The notes beneath the pieces are model-generated. The model was not told the DNA's origin, ran no database searches, and saw nothing but the letters and a program-made list of their open reading frames with translations. Source: Streptomyces sp. NBC_00224 (lineage in GTDB: Bacteria; Actinomycetota; Actinomycetes; Streptomycetales; Streptomycetaceae). Taken from it: DNA of 64,000 nucleotides. The stretch spans positions 1,736,001 to 1,800,000 of the forward strand of contig NZ_CP108106.1 in NCBI RefSeq assembly GCF_041435195.1, given 5' to 3'. Below, piece after piece: positions 9,460-18,041 of this stretch (positions are counted from its first letter, which is position 1; each line of letters opens with the position of its first letter). Both the position numbers and the translations under genes were made by a program.

Positions 9460-10182
9460 TCACACGGCGGTGGCGACGACCAGGCGGCAGCGGGGGCTGC
9501 CGTCAGGGCGCCGGCCGAGCTCGTCCAGTGCGTACAGCTCGACCCGGAACCCGGCGTCGGCGAGTTCCCGCGTCACGTCGCCGAGCGCGAAGTCCCGGTA
9601 GTACATGACGAATCGGGGCCGCCACAGCGCGTTGCGCACCCGCATCGCGGCGTCGAAGCCGAGCAGGGTCCAGTAGCCGAGGGAGCCGGGGCGGGCGGGC
9701 GCCGCGACCGGGAACGCGAAGCGGCCGCCGGGCGCGAGCACCGAGCGGACCTGGGAGAACAGGCCGGGCCGCTCGCGGGGAAGGAAGTGGCCGAACGCGC
9801 CGAAGCTCACGACGAGGTCGAAGGCGGCCGGTGCGAACGGCAGGGCACGGACGTCGGCCCGGATCCAGTCGACGGCCTCGCCCCCGGGCGTACGGGCGCG
9901 CGCGACCGCCAGCATCCCCGCGCTGAAGTCGACCGCGGCGATCCGCTCCCGGCACACCGCGCGCAGCACCGGGACGCCCGCGCCGGTGCCGCAGCACAGG
10001 TCGAGCCCGCGGCCGAAGGGGCCGAGTTCACAGAGGGTGCGCGCGACGGCGTCGAGGACCGGCTCGGGCGTCCGGTACGGGGTGAAGTCGAACTTCGGCG
10101 CCAGCAGGTCGTAGCCGTGCTCGACCGAAGACAGTGCCTGGACGGCGAGTTCACGCAGAGTAGGGCCCTGGGAAGCGGACAT
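9460..10182 (-). CDS. Class I SAM-dependent methyltransferase
   Basis: A 240-residue protein with a methyltransf_11/25-type Rossmann fold. Motif I is LDLCCGTGAGVPVL near residues 62-75, the acidic loop AVDFSAGMLAVAR follows, and then DVRALPFAPAAFDLVVSFGAFGHF (the motif IV region) and VLAPGGRFAF. The substrate cannot be told from sequence; the C-terminal part (YYRDFALGDVTRELADAGF) resembles small-molecule methyltransferases. The ATG at 10182 has only a closely spaced TGAGG before it, so translation may be weak or start slightly elsewhere. Confidence 0.88.
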   Translation of the reverse strand: MSASQGPTLRELAVQALSSVEHGYDLLAPKFDFTPYRTPEPVLDAVARTLCELGPFGRGLDLCCGTGAGVPVLRAVCRERIAAVDFSAGMLAVARARTPGGEAVDWIRADVRALPFAPAAFDLVVSFGAFGHFLPRERPGLFSQVRSVLAPGGRFAFPVAAPARPGSLGYWTLLGFDAAMRVRNALWRPRFVMYYRDFALGDVTRELADAGFRVELYALDELGRRPDGSPRCRLVVATAV

Positions 10183-10256
10183 CGACCTCAGCCTATAGCC
10201 TCGGAAAAGGTACCAATCGAGCGGATGGGGAGCCGCAGAGACGGGAGAAAGCCATC

Positions 10257-10682
10257 GTGAAATCCACTCTGACACGTCGCTGTGCCCGGATGGCCGCGGC
10301 CAGTGCCCTGTCCGTCGCCCTGCTCGCCGGCGGATCCGCCGCGCTCGCGACGGCCGCGGGCCCCACCCCCAAACCATCTCCGAGCGGCAGCAAGTACGCG
10401 TCGGCGGCGCCGGGTTCGCTGACCATCAAGGCGAGCACCACCGAGGCCAAGGTGGGTGACAAGGTCACGTTCACCGGCCGGTCCAAGGGGCTGTCCGTCG
10501 GCAGCAAGGTCGTGCTCCAGCACAAGAACAAGGGCAAGTGGACGACCCTGCACGCCGACACCACCATCAAGCAGGGCAGCAGCTACTCCCTGGACTACAA
10601 GGTGAACACCAAGGGCAAGGAGGAGCTGCGGGTGATGGACGGCGCGACCGTCTCCCCGACGGTGACCGTCACCGTGAAGTGA
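10257..10682 (+). CDS. Small secreted Ig-like/bacterial surface protein
   Basis: A 141-residue exported protein starting at GTG 10257 behind a GGGAG site. The signal peptide has an RRCARM n-region, a hydrophobic core SALSVALLAGGSAAL and likely cleavage near residue 34. After a short Pro/Ser linker, the rest (SLTIKASTTEAKVGDKVTF ... VTVTVK) has the strand pattern of a single immunoglobulin-like beta-sandwich, as in extracellular carbohydrate- or adhesion-related repeats. No catalytic residues are evident and the role is unknown. Confidence 0.8.
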   Translation: MKSTLTRRCARMAAASALSVALLAGGSAALATAAGPTPKPSPSGSKYASAAPGSLTIKASTTEAKVGDKVTFTGRSKGLSVGSKVVLQHKNKGKWTTLHADTTIKQGSSYSLDYKVNTKGKEELRVMDGATVSPTVTVTVK

Positions 10683-10690
10683 CGGTCACC
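10661..10690 (+). terminator. Hairpin overlapping the stop codon
   Basis: GGTGACCGTCAC and GTGACGGTCACC form a perfect 12-bp stem around a CGTGAA loop. The stem spans the last codons and the stop of the secreted Ig-like gene, so the terminator is partly coding. Confidence 0.6.
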
Positions 10691-10704
10691 CCCGCCACGA
10701 AGGG

Positions 10705-11028
10705 CTAGTCGATCTTCAGCTCGCCCATCGAGCTCCACCCCGTCGCACCCTCGATCGTCGTGCTCACGATGTCGGGGGTGTGACGCAGGAGCGGGCGCAT
10801 CGTCTCCATGGCGGCCCTGAAGTGGTCGGAGTTCACATGCGCCTCGCCGGCGCCGTCCTGGAACGCCTCGACCAGCACATAGGTGTTCGGGTCCTCCAGG
10901 CTGCGCGACCACTCGTACCAGAGGTTGCCCGGCTCGGCGCGGGTCGCGCTGGTGAAGTCCGCGACGTGCCGCGGCCACTCCTCGACGTGTTCGGGCTTCA
11001 CGGGGAACTTGACGACGATAAAGATCAT
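10705..11028 (-). CDS. Antibiotic-biosynthesis-monooxygenase (ABM) domain protein
   Basis: A 107-residue single-domain ABM/YgiN-like ferredoxin-fold protein. The family includes cofactor-independent quinol monooxygenases and haem-degrading enzymes. Characteristic features are the first strand MIFIVVKFPVKPEHVEEW, the segment RAEPGNLWYEWSRSLEDPN, and YVLVEAFQDGAGEAHVNSDHF. It is 22 bp from the convergent secreted-protein gene. No polyketide genes are nearby, so a housekeeping quinone or aldehyde-related role is more likely than antibiotic tailoring. Confidence 0.88.
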   Translation of the reverse strand: MIFIVVKFPVKPEHVEEWPRHVADFTSATRAEPGNLWYEWSRSLEDPNTYVLVEAFQDGAGEAHVNSDHFRAAMETMRPLLRHTPDIVSTTIEGATGWSSMGELKID

Positions 11029-11124
11029 TCCGTCATTCTATGCACGCTTTAATCACTCGGCAGCCCGACCGCGCCGAGGGTAGGGTGGCCGCGCCCAGAA
11101 GTGATCCGGCCATGAAAACCGCAG

Positions 11125-11922
11125 GTGAGACTCATTACCACCCCTCCCCCCGACGCCATCGTCGCCCGGCTCCGCGCGGCGGGCTGTGTCTTCGCCGAGG
11201 ACGAGGCCGAGTTGCTGGTCTCCACGGCCCGCACCCCGGCCGAGCTCGACGCCATGGTGGCGCGGCGCGCCGAAGGCCTGCCGCTCGAACACGTCCTGGG
11301 ATGGGCCGAGTTCCACGGTGTACGGGTCGCGGTGGACCCGGGCGTCTTCGTGCCCCGGCGCCGCACCGAGTTCCTGGTGGAGCAGGCCGTTCCGCTCGCC
11401 CCCGCGGGCGCGGTCGTGGTGGACCTGTGCTGCGGCTCGGGCGCCTTGGGCGCGGCGCTGGTGGCGGGGCTCGGCCGGGCGGAGCTGCACGCGGCCGACA
11501 TCGACCCGGCCGCCGTCGAGTGCGCCCGGCGCAATGTCGCCGCCGCCGGGGGCCGGGCCTACCAGGGCGATCTGTTCGCCGCGCTCCCCGCCGGGCTGCG
11601 GGGCCGCGTGGACGTCCTGCTCGCCAATGTGCCGTACGTACCGAGCGAGGAGATCGAGCTGCTCCCCTCGGAGGCGCGCGTCCACGAGGCGCGGGTGGCG
11701 CTCGACGGCGGCGCCGACGGCCTCGACGTGCTGCGCCGGGTGACCGCCGAGGCGGCCCACTGGCTGGCGCCCGGCGGCCATCTGCTCTTCGAGACGAGCG
11801 AGCGCCAGGTGCCCCTGGCCGTCGCCGCGGTCACCGCGGGCGGACTCGTCCCGCGCGTGGCGACCTGTGAGGAGCGGTACGCCACGGTCGTCGTCGCCGG
11901 CCGGCCCGCCCCGGCCGGGTAG
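11125..11922 (+). CDS. PrmC/HemK-like N5-glutamine methyltransferase
   Basis: A 265-residue methyltransferase with a small N-terminal helical domain (AEGLPLEHVLGWAEF, the PrmC substrate-docking segment) and a Rossmann domain with motif I VVDLCCGSGALGAAL. The catalytic NPPY motif of the family appears as NVPY (LLANVPYVP near 170), a variation that also occurs in paralogues. It is therefore probably a second, non-essential PrmC-like enzyme rather than the release-factor methyltransferase itself. The assigned GTG at 11125 has no good Shine-Dalgarno, so it may be leaderless. Confidence 0.82.
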   Translation: MRLITTPPPDAIVARLRAAGCVFAEDEAELLVSTARTPAELDAMVARRAEGLPLEHVLGWAEFHGVRVAVDPGVFVPRRRTEFLVEQAVPLAPAGAVVVDLCCGSGALGAALVAGLGRAELHAADIDPAAVECARRNVAAAGGRAYQGDLFAALPAGLRGRVDVLLANVPYVPSEEIELLPSEARVHEARVALDGGADGLDVLRRVTAEAAHWLAPGGHLLFETSERQVPLAVAAVTAGGLVPRVATCEERYATVVVAGRPAPAG

Positions 11923-11925
11923 TCA

Positions 11926-12010
11926 GAGCCTGTCTTTGAACCCCCGTCGTCCGCCCGAAGGGCGGGCGCACCGACCGCCGCTGCGCAGGCGGGGGTTCAA
12001 AGACCGGCTC
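11926..12010. mobile_element. 85-bp MITE-like inverted-repeat element
   Basis: The 21-bp terminal repeats GAGCCTGTCTTTGAACCCCCG and CGGGGGTTCAAAGACCGGCTC are inverted with one mismatch, and both are flanked by TCA, consistent with a 3-bp TNA-type target duplication. The interior holds a small CCGCCC-gaa-GGGCGG hairpin. GAGCC termini and TNA targets are features of IS5/IS1031-type transposases, so this may be a non-autonomous relative. It lies exactly between two convergent stop codons, and the DUF6445-like gene's TGA coincides with the right TCA flank, so it may now serve as a bidirectional terminator. Confidence 0.6.
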
Positions 12011-12682
12011 TCAGGCCATCCAGAAGAAGACGGCCGTCATCCGGCTGTCCTCGATGGTGCTGCCCCAGTAGCCGGTGGCGGTGTGGATCATGTTGGCGTT
12101 GTAGAGGAGCAGCCGGTTGTAGCGGTGGGCGACGCGTACGTCCTCGGTGAAGGAGTCCGGCGGCACGAACCGGGTGCCGAGCGCCTCGACCAGGTTGGTG
12201 TGCGGGGCCGCGACCAGATTGCCGCCGAGGACGCCACCGGGCAGGCTCTGCCGGTAGAAGCTGGTGCCGCAGTCCTTGGGCACGCCCGGGTTGAGGTACA
12301 GCACGGCCGCGTACCGGCACAGCGCACGCGAGTCGGTGTGCGGGCGCGGCTCGCTCTCGTCCCTGCCGACGACCTGGACGCAGTTGTGGTTGAGCCTGGC
12401 GCCGCCGGGCGCCTTCCGCAGCCACAGCTCGCGTACCCCGGTGGCCTTCTTGACCAGCCGCTCCACCCGGGCCAGTTCCGCGGGCTCCAGGCCCGGCATG
12501 GTGCGCAGCCCCGGCCAGGTCTCGGGCTTGCGGGGGTATCCCTCGACCCAGTCGTCCTTGGCGAGGCAGCGCGCGCGGACCTCGTCGACGTTGGGCAGGA
12601 CGTCGTCGAGGACCCAGTAGTCCCGGCCGGGCGTGGGTTTGCGGTACGGGAGAACCGGGAGCGAGGAGCGGTTGGGGGGCAT
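12011..12682 (-). CDS. DUF6445-like Fe(II)/2-oxoglutarate-type oxygenase
   Basis: A 223-residue protein resembling the DUF6445 family. It has an HxD-type metal motif (RPHTDS near residue 115) followed by ALCRYAAVLYLNP, and a distal histidine in NMIHTATGYWG, the arrangement expected of a double-stranded beta-helix iron oxygenase. The substrate is unknown; relatives occur both in general metabolism and beside natural-product genes. The ATG at 12682 begins MPPNRSS. A small AACCTTG/CAAGGT inverted repeat about 50 bp upstream may be its operator. Its stop codon abuts the MITE-like element. Confidence 0.72.
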   Translation of the reverse strand: MPPNRSSLPVLPYRKPTPGRDYWVLDDVLPNVDEVRARCLAKDDWVEGYPRKPETWPGLRTMPGLEPAELARVERLVKKATGVRELWLRKAPGGARLNHNCVQVVGRDESEPRPHTDSRALCRYAAVLYLNPGVPKDCGTSFYRQSLPGGVLGGNLVAAPHTNLVEALGTRFVPPDSFTEDVRVAHRYNRLLLYNANMIHTATGYWGSTIEDSRMTAVFFWMA

Positions 12683-12732
12683 GCGGCCGAACCTAGTTCC
12701 GCAACCCTCCGTCGCCGTCCGCGAGTTGGTCA

Positions 12733-12747
12733 ACCTTGTTTCAAGGT
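12733..12747. promoter_or_regulatory. Possible operator (ACCTTG-TTT-CAAGGT)
   Basis: A perfect 6-bp inverted repeat with 3-nt spacer lies in the promoter region upstream of the DUF6445-like gene. Its regulator is unknown. Confidence 0.35.
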
Positions 12748-12778
12748 GCGGTGAAGCCGCACTCCGTGACGAAGGGCG

Positions 12779-12815
12779 CATTGCGGGGACATCCCGGCGG
12801 GAGATCCCCGCAATG
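12779..12815 (-). terminator. Hairpin terminator after DUF574-type methyltransferase gene
   Basis: CATTGCGGGGA and TCCCCGCAATG form an 11-bp perfect stem with a 15-nt loop, 47 bp beyond the stop of the methyltransferase gene. Confidence 0.6.
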
Positions 12816-12861
12816 GCAAAGGCGGGCCCATTTTCGTCCCAGGAGAGGGCTGCGGCGCAGG

Positions 12862-13698
12862 TCAGGCCTTGCGGCCGACGCCGCCGAACATGGCCACCTC
12901 GGCCGGCTCGCCGTCGGCTGTGTCGTCGGAGGACTCGGGCCGCCACCGCGAGCACGACACCACGCCGGGCTCCAGGACCTCCAGGCCGTCGAAGAAGCGG
13001 GCGGTCTGCTCGGGGGTGCGCTGGGTGAGCTTGGGGGTGCCGTGCTCGTTCCAGAACGCCACCGCCTCGTCGACGTCCGGCATGTCGGGGTGGGTCACCG
13101 TGTGCGAGAGGACCAGGTAGCTGCCGGGGGCCAGCCTCTCCATCAGCTGGTGCACCAGGCCGTACGCCTGGGCGTCGTCCCCGATGAAGATGACCACGCC
13201 GAGCAGCATCAGCGCGACCGGCTGCGTCAAGTCCAGCGTCTTCGACGCGTGTTCCAGGATGCTGTCCACATCGCGCAGATCCGCGTCGAGGTAGTCGGTC
13301 CGCCCCTCGGGCGTGCTGGTCAGCAGCGCGCGGGCGTGGGCGAGCACCAGCGGGTCGTTGTCGACGTAGACGATCCGGGACTCGGGCGCGATGCGCTGCG
13401 CCACCTCGTGGGTGTTGTCGGCGGTGGGCAGGCCGGTGCCGACGTCGAGGAACTGCCGGATGCCCCGGTCGGCCACCAGGTGGCGCACGGCGCGGCCGAG
13501 GAAGAGCCGGTCCGCGCGCGCGTAGTCGCCGATACCGGGGTGGAGCTGCCGGATCTGGTCGCCGACCGCGCGGTCGACCTCGTAGTTGTCCTTGCCGCCG
13601 AGCCAGTAGTTCCAGATCCGGGCCGTGTGCGGCTGGGAGGTGTTGATTCTGCTCCGAACGTGCTCGGGAGCATCGAGGTGGGCCGGGTTCTCGGTCAC
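12862..13698 (-). CDS. SAM-dependent methyltransferase (DUF574/PF04672 type)
   Basis: A 278-residue protein of the PF04672 family, which is hugely expanded in Streptomyces. Hallmarks are the N-terminal ARIWNYWLGGKDNYEVDRAV segment, the SAM motif FLDVGTGLPTADNTHEVA, and YVDNDPLVLAHARALL, followed by ADLRDVDSIL. Function is poorly defined for the family; many members sit beside HTH/DUF397 gene pairs, but none is present here. The GTG start at 13698 follows an AGGAG site 9 nt upstream. Confidence 0.92.
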   Translation of the reverse strand: MTENPAHLDAPEHVRSRINTSQPHTARIWNYWLGGKDNYEVDRAVGDQIRQLHPGIGDYARADRLFLGRAVRHLVADRGIRQFLDVGTGLPTADNTHEVAQRIAPESRIVYVDNDPLVLAHARALLTSTPEGRTDYLDADLRDVDSILEHASKTLDLTQPVALMLLGVVIFIGDDAQAYGLVHQLMERLAPGSYLVLSHTVTHPDMPDVDEAVAFWNEHGTPKLTQRTPEQTARFFDGLEVLEPGVVSCSRWRPESSDDTADGEPAEVAMFGGVGRKA

Positions 13699-13921
13699 GG
13701 GCGTCTTCTCCTGGGGCCTGGTGGAACTGTCAATGATCAGCCTAGATGGCCAAGTTGAGCCGCGTCCCGGAAGCCCCTGGGCCGGTGCCCCGGGCAGGCG
13801 GGTGTCCGGATGACCCATCGGCGCGCCTGACGCGTTCCGGGACGAAGTCACCCCCAGTCTCATACGATCATGGCTGAACGGTTCCGCTCCTCAGCCACCC
13901 CCGTATCCATGGAGGTCAACC

Positions 13922-14752
13922 GTGACCAGGACGGCTCACCGTATCCGCAATCTGACCACCGCCGCAGCCGCTGCGGCCGGGCTGCTGCTCGCCGCCACCG
14001 GCTGCTCGTCGAGCGGTGGCGGCGCCGGGGAGGCCGCGGGCGGGGTGCCCGTGGTCAAGAAGGGCAAGCTGACCACCTGTACCCATCTGCCCTATCCGCC
14101 GTTCCAGTCGGAGCAGAACGGCAAGGTCGTGGGCTTCGACGTGTCCCTGATCGACCTCGTCGCCAAGAACCTCAAGGTCGAACAGAAGATCCTCGACACC
14201 CCGTTCGAGAACTTCAAGACCGGTGCCTTCCTCAACTCCGGCGAGTGCGACCTCGCCGCCGCCGGCATGACCATCACCGACGAGCGCAAGAAGAACGTCG
14301 ACTTCTCCGTCCCCTACTTCGACGCCACCCAGGCGCTCCTCGCCACCAAGAAGAGCGGCGTCACCTCGCTGGCCGACCTCAAGGCCAAGGGCAAGAAGCT
14401 CGGCGCCCAGGCCGAGACCACCGGCGAGAGCTACGCCACCGGCAAGGGCTTCAACCCGGTCGCCTTCGAGAGCTCGGACGCGGTGATCAACGGTCTGCGC
14501 ACCGGCCAGGTGGACGCCGTGGTGATCGACTACCCGGTGGTCCAGGGCTGGCTCAAGGACAAGGCCAACGCCGATCAGTTCGCCCTGGTGGAGAACATCT
14601 CGACCGGCGAGCAGTACGGCTTCTCGGTCAAGAAGGGCAACACCAAGCTGCTCGCCGCCATCGACAAGGCCGTCACCGACGCCAAGGCGGACGGCACGTA
14701 CAAGAAGATCTACGAACAGTGGATCGGACCGCTGCCCAAGGCCCAGCCGTGA
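13922..14752 (+). CDS. Polar amino acid ABC transporter substrate-binding lipoprotein
   Basis: Extracytoplasmic solute receptor of 276 residues (SBP_bac_3 family). The signal peptide ends in a lipobox (LAATGC near residue 28), so it is membrane-tethered. The binding motif region LPYPPFQSEQNGKVVGFDVSLIDLVAKNL and the DLAAAGMTITDERKKNVDFSVPYF segment are typical of glutamate, glutamine or arginine receptors. The GTG start has a GGAGGT site. It is the first gene of a three-gene importer operon and overlaps the permease by 4 bp. Confidence 0.95.
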   Translation: MTRTAHRIRNLTTAAAAAAGLLLAATGCSSSGGGAGEAAGGVPVVKKGKLTTCTHLPYPPFQSEQNGKVVGFDVSLIDLVAKNLKVEQKILDTPFENFKTGAFLNSGECDLAAAGMTITDERKKNVDFSVPYFDATQALLATKKSGVTSLADLKAKGKKLGAQAETTGESYATGKGFNPVAFESSDAVINGLRTGQVDAVVIDYPVVQGWLKDKANADQFALVENISTGEQYGFSVKKGNTKLLAAIDKAVTDAKADGTYKKIYEQWIGPLPKAQP

Positions 14753-15549
14753 CCTCGCGCCTGACGAGGCGTCAACGAAGGCGCGTCTCGCAGGGCATCC
14801 AGTACGCGGTCTTCGTGGCGGTGCTGATCACCATCGGCGTGCTGGCCGACTGGGACCGGCTGCAGAACCAGTTCGCGCAGACCGACCTGATCGGGAAGCT
14901 CTTCCCGGAAATCATCACCATCGCCCTGCGCAACACCGTGGTGTACACGCTCTCCGGCTTCGCCTTCGGCCTGGTGCTCGGTCTGGTGGTCGCGCTGATG
15001 CGGCTCTCTTCCGTGGCGCCCTACCGCTGGGTGGCGGGCATCTACATCGAGCTGTTCCGCGGGCTGCCCGCCCTGCTGATCTTCATCTTCGTGGGCGTGG
15101 CGGTGCCGCTGGCCTTCCCCGGCACGGAGATCCCCGGCGGTACATACGGAAAGGTCGCCCTCGGGCTCGGTCTGGTCGCCGCGGCCTATATGGCCGAGAC
15201 CATCAGGGCGGGCATCCAGGCCGTGCCCAAGGGCCAGATGGAGGCGGCCCGCTCGCTGGGGTTCTCGCACGCCCGGGCCATGGTGTCGGTGATCATCCCG
15301 CAGGCGTTCCGGATCGTCATCCCGCCGCTGACCAACGAACTGGTGCTGCTGTTCAAGGACTCCTCGCTCGTGCTGTTCCTCGGGGTCACCCTGGAGGAGC
15401 GGGAGCTGACCAAGTACGGCAGGGACCTGGCCAGCCAGAGCGCCAACTCCACCCCGATCCTGGTCGCCGGGCTCTGCTACCTGATGGTGACCGTGCCCCT
15501 GAGCTTCGTGGTGCGCCGTCTAGAGGCCCGCGCCGACCGGGCGAGGTGA
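14749..15549 (+). CDS. Polar amino acid ABC transporter permease
   Basis: A 266-residue HisM/GlnP-type inner-membrane permease with about five membrane spans. The EAA loop that docks the ATPase is clear ([32 protein letters not shown]). The GTGA overlap with the receptor gene indicates translational coupling. Only one permease gene is present, so it probably forms a homodimer. The N-terminus is basic ([15 protein letters not shown]), consistent with an inside N-terminus. Confidence 0.95.
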   Translation: MTSRLTRRQRRRVSQGIQYAVFVAVLITIGVLADWDRLQNQFAQTDLIGKLFPEIITIALRNTVVYTLSGFAFGLVLGLVVALMRLSSVAPYRWVAGIYIELFRGLPALLIFIFVGVAVPLAFPGTEIPGGTYGKVALGLGLVAAAYMAETIRAGIQAVPKGQMEAARSLGFSHARAMVSVIIPQAFRIVIPPLTNELVLLFKDSSLVLFLGVTLEERELTKYGRDLASQSANSTPILVAGLCYLMVTVPLSFVVRRLEARADRAR

Positions 15550-15556
15550 GGAAGCG

Positions 15557-16342
15557 ATGCCAGAGAACGAGATCGAGATCCGCGGGCTGCGCAAGTCGTT
15601 CGGGGACAACGAAGTGCTGCGCGGCATCGACATGGAGGTCGCCCGGGGCGAGGTGGTGTGCGTCATCGGCCCCTCGGGGTCGGGCAAGTCGACGCTGCTG
15701 CGCTGTGTGAACCTCCTGGAGGAGCCGAGCGCGGGGCAGGTGTTCGTCGGCGGCACCGAGGTCACCGACCTGGACGTCGACATCGACGCGGTGCGCCGCC
15801 GTATCGGCATGGTCTTCCAGCAGTTCAACCTCTTCCCGCACATCACGGTCACCGAGAACCTGATCCTGCCGCAGCGCCGGGTGCTGCGCCGGGACAGGGC
15901 GAAGGCGGCTGCCGTGGCCCGCGAGAACCTGGACCGGGTCGGGCTCGCCGAGAAGGCCGACGCGTATCCGGCGCAGCTCTCCGGCGGGCAGCAGCAGCGC
16001 GTCGCCATCGCCCGGGCGCTCGCCATGGGCCCCGAGGTGATGCTCTTCGACGAGCCGACCTCGGCGCTCGACCCCGAACTCGTCGGGGACGTCCTCGCGG
16101 TGATGCGGGTGCTCGCGGGCGAGGGCATGACGATGATGGTGGTCACCCATGAGATGAGCTTCGCCCGGGAGGTCGCGGACCGGGTGGTGTTCATGGACGG
16201 CGGCGTCATCGTCGAGCAGGGCCCGGCCGCGCAGGTCGTGGGCGCCCCGCGCGAGGAGCGGACCAGGAACTTCCTCAACCGCATCCTGGACCCGGCGGCG
16301 GAGCCGGGACCCGCCTCGCACCTGCCGCCCGAGGACGCCTGA
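15557..16342 (+). CDS. Polar amino acid ABC transporter ATPase
   Basis: A 261-residue GlnQ/HisP-type nucleotide-binding subunit. The Walker A motif is GPSGSGKST near residue 40, the Q-loop is [12 protein letters not shown], the signature is LSGGQQQR, and Walker B is [13 protein letters not shown] with a following switch His in [10 protein letters not shown]. It starts 7 bp after the permease behind a GAGG site. With the preceding receptor and permease it completes the amino-acid importer. Confidence 0.97.
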   Translation: MPENEIEIRGLRKSFGDNEVLRGIDMEVARGEVVCVIGPSGSGKSTLLRCVNLLEEPSAGQVFVGGTEVTDLDVDIDAVRRRIGMVFQQFNLFPHITVTENLILPQRRVLRRDRAKAAAVARENLDRVGLAEKADAYPAQLSGGQQQRVAIARALAMGPEVMLFDEPTSALDPELVGDVLAVMRVLAGEGMTMMVVTHEMSFAREVADRVVFMDGGVIVEQGPAAQVVGAPREERTRNFLNRILDPAAEPGPASHLPPEDA

Positions 16343-16367
16343 CCCACGCGTACGGAACCGTACGGAC

Positions 16368-16397
16368 CGCCCGCCCCGGAGAGCTCCGGGGCGGGCG
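16368..16397. terminator. Bidirectional hairpin between convergent genes
   Basis: CGCCCGCCCCGGA and TCCGGGGCGGGCG form a perfect 13-bp stem with a GAGC loop, 25 bp after the importer operon and 23 bp from the stop of the haloperoxidase-like gene. Confidence 0.8.
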
Positions 16398-16420
16398 CCG
16401 TCGTACCGGGCACTACCGGC

Positions 16421-17809
16421 TCAGGAGCCCGCGGCCTTCATCCTGTGCGTGAACACCCAGGTGGCGATGGAGTCGCCGAGCGCGTAGCCGTCGCTCGCGT
16501 CCCACGGGTAGTGCACGCCGAGCCAGATCCTGCTGTCCGCGTCCTCGTGCGCGGCCTGGCTGAAGCTGGTGAACGAGCGGGTCCGCACAGGTGAGTGCGG
16601 ATCGTCGGTGGACGCCGTGAAGCTCACGTTGTCGCTCTTGAAGTACTGCCGCATGATCCCCGCCCATGCGGCACCGAACGCGGAGTGGCCCGAGGCCCAC
16701 GCCGGGAAGCAGGGCGTGGTGCCCGACAGCGGCTTCCAGGCGGGGTCGAGACCGCCTTCGCGGATGGCCGACACCGGACGCCAAAGGTCGATGGGCGTCT
16801 GGTACTTGACGTCCCACTCCCCGATCGCCGCGTCCGCCATCGCGACGGAGACGAGCGCGAACAGCCGGGCGTTCTGATATGGCGTCAGCCCCCGGTCCTT
16901 CGCCACGCGCGCGGTGATGTCGAGCAGCTGCCCCGGCGGCTTGTAGGTGCCGTTGGCGTCATTGGCCCAGAACCAGGCGGCCGCGGTCTGGTCCGTCGTC
17001 CGTGTGGTGGACCCGGCGGCGCCCAGCGAGCGCACCTTGGCCACCTGGTCGGCGTAGGCCGGGCTCGCGAGCAGGTTCTCGTACGACGCGTAGGTGCCCG
17101 GGGTCGACGGCCGGAACTGGGAGCCGGAGGTCAGCGCCCACGGCTTCACCAGGCCCCAGTTGGGGCCGGCCGCCTGGCCCGGCTGCGAACAGCTCGGGTC
17201 CGCCACGTCCGGGTAGCTGGTGGGCAGCCAGGCGCCGGGCTTGGCGTCCGGGGTGTAGACGGTCCTGTCGTCGGACCCGTCGGCGGTCCGGGAGTCCTGC
17301 GTGTTCTTGACGATCGTGCCTACCACCGTGACGTCCAGCAGGTCGAAGTCCGTGGAGTTGGTGCCGAACCGCTCCTTGAACTTGTTGTCCAGGTACGTCG
17401 TCTGGTCGGGGAACAGCTTGAGCAGGATGTTGTAGGCGGTCCGCCCGATGACCCGCTCCTCCTCGCCCGGTCCCTCGCTCCAGGCCGCGTAGTTGACCGC
17501 CTGGAGGTACGGGTCGGAGGTCATGGTGTGCCAGCGGAGCTGGTAGGAGCTCTCGGCGTCGTAGATCGCCGTGTTCATCATGGCGGCCGCCCGGGACAGC
17601 GGGCCCGGGGCGCCGCCCGCCGTGCGGATCGCGCCGTTCAGGACGTTGTTCCAGTACTGCACGGGGTCGCCGCTGTAGTTGGGCGCGGCGGAGGCCGGCT
17701 GCGGGGCCAGGGTGAGCGCGCCCAGCGCGGTGGCGGCCACGGCGGCCAGCGCCACCGCCCGGGTGCGCGGACGCACGGCGGGTCTTCTTCTCGTACGGAT
17801 CCATAACAT
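16421..17809 (-). CDS. Secreted vanadium-haloperoxidase/PAP2 family protein
   Basis: A 462-residue exported protein with the vanadate/phosphate pocket of vanadium-dependent haloperoxidases and PAP2 phosphatases: PIDLWRPVSAIR (Lys and Arg just before and within), CFPAWASGHSAFGAAWA (the PSGH-type motif, here ASGH), and SRIWLGVHYPWDASDGYALG. The signal peptide ends at ASA near residue 40. At the preferred ATG (17809) the second codon is TTA, the rare leucine codon read by the bldA tRNA, so translation may be development-dependent. A GTG 11 codons later would avoid it and also gives a signal peptide. Halogenation versus phosphatase activity cannot be decided from sequence. Confidence 0.88.
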   Translation of the reverse strand: MLWIRTRRRPAVRPRTRAVALAAVAATALGALTLAPQPASAAPNYSGDPVQYWNNVLNGAIRTAGGAPGPLSRAAAMMNTAIYDAESSYQLRWHTMTSDPYLQAVNYAAWSEGPGEEERVIGRTAYNILLKLFPDQTTYLDNKFKERFGTNSTDFDLLDVTVVGTIVKNTQDSRTADGSDDRTVYTPDAKPGAWLPTSYPDVADPSCSQPGQAAGPNWGLVKPWALTSGSQFRPSTPGTYASYENLLASPAYADQVAKVRSLGAAGSTTRTTDQTAAAWFWANDANGTYKPPGQLLDITARVAKDRGLTPYQNARLFALVSVAMADAAIGEWDVKYQTPIDLWRPVSAIREGGLDPAWKPLSGTTPCFPAWASGHSAFGAAWAGIMRQYFKSDNVSFTASTDDPHSPVRTRSFTSFSQAAHEDADSRIWLGVHYPWDASDGYALGDSIATWVFTHRMKAAGS

Positions 17810-18041
17810 CGGGCACGGGTCCTCTCCGTCGGTGATGCGGTGCGGGTGTGCCGGTGGCGCTCTGCTTCCGCGTCGCAACCTAGGTCCGCGCGCTCGCACG
17901 CACATCCAGCCGACGGCTGACACCGCACGTCATCCCAGCGGCGCAGAAACCGCGGGAGGTAAACCCTGGCGGTACCGGCCCGGCACCCCCTCCCCTCTGC
18001 GCAAAGGGCGCGATCAGGTGCTGATCGGTAGAATTCACCCC

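Noticed and set aside
10705..11028. Polyketide tailoring monooxygenase, because of the ABM domain name
   Set aside because: No polyketide genes are present, and short stand-alone ABM proteins are common in primary metabolism.
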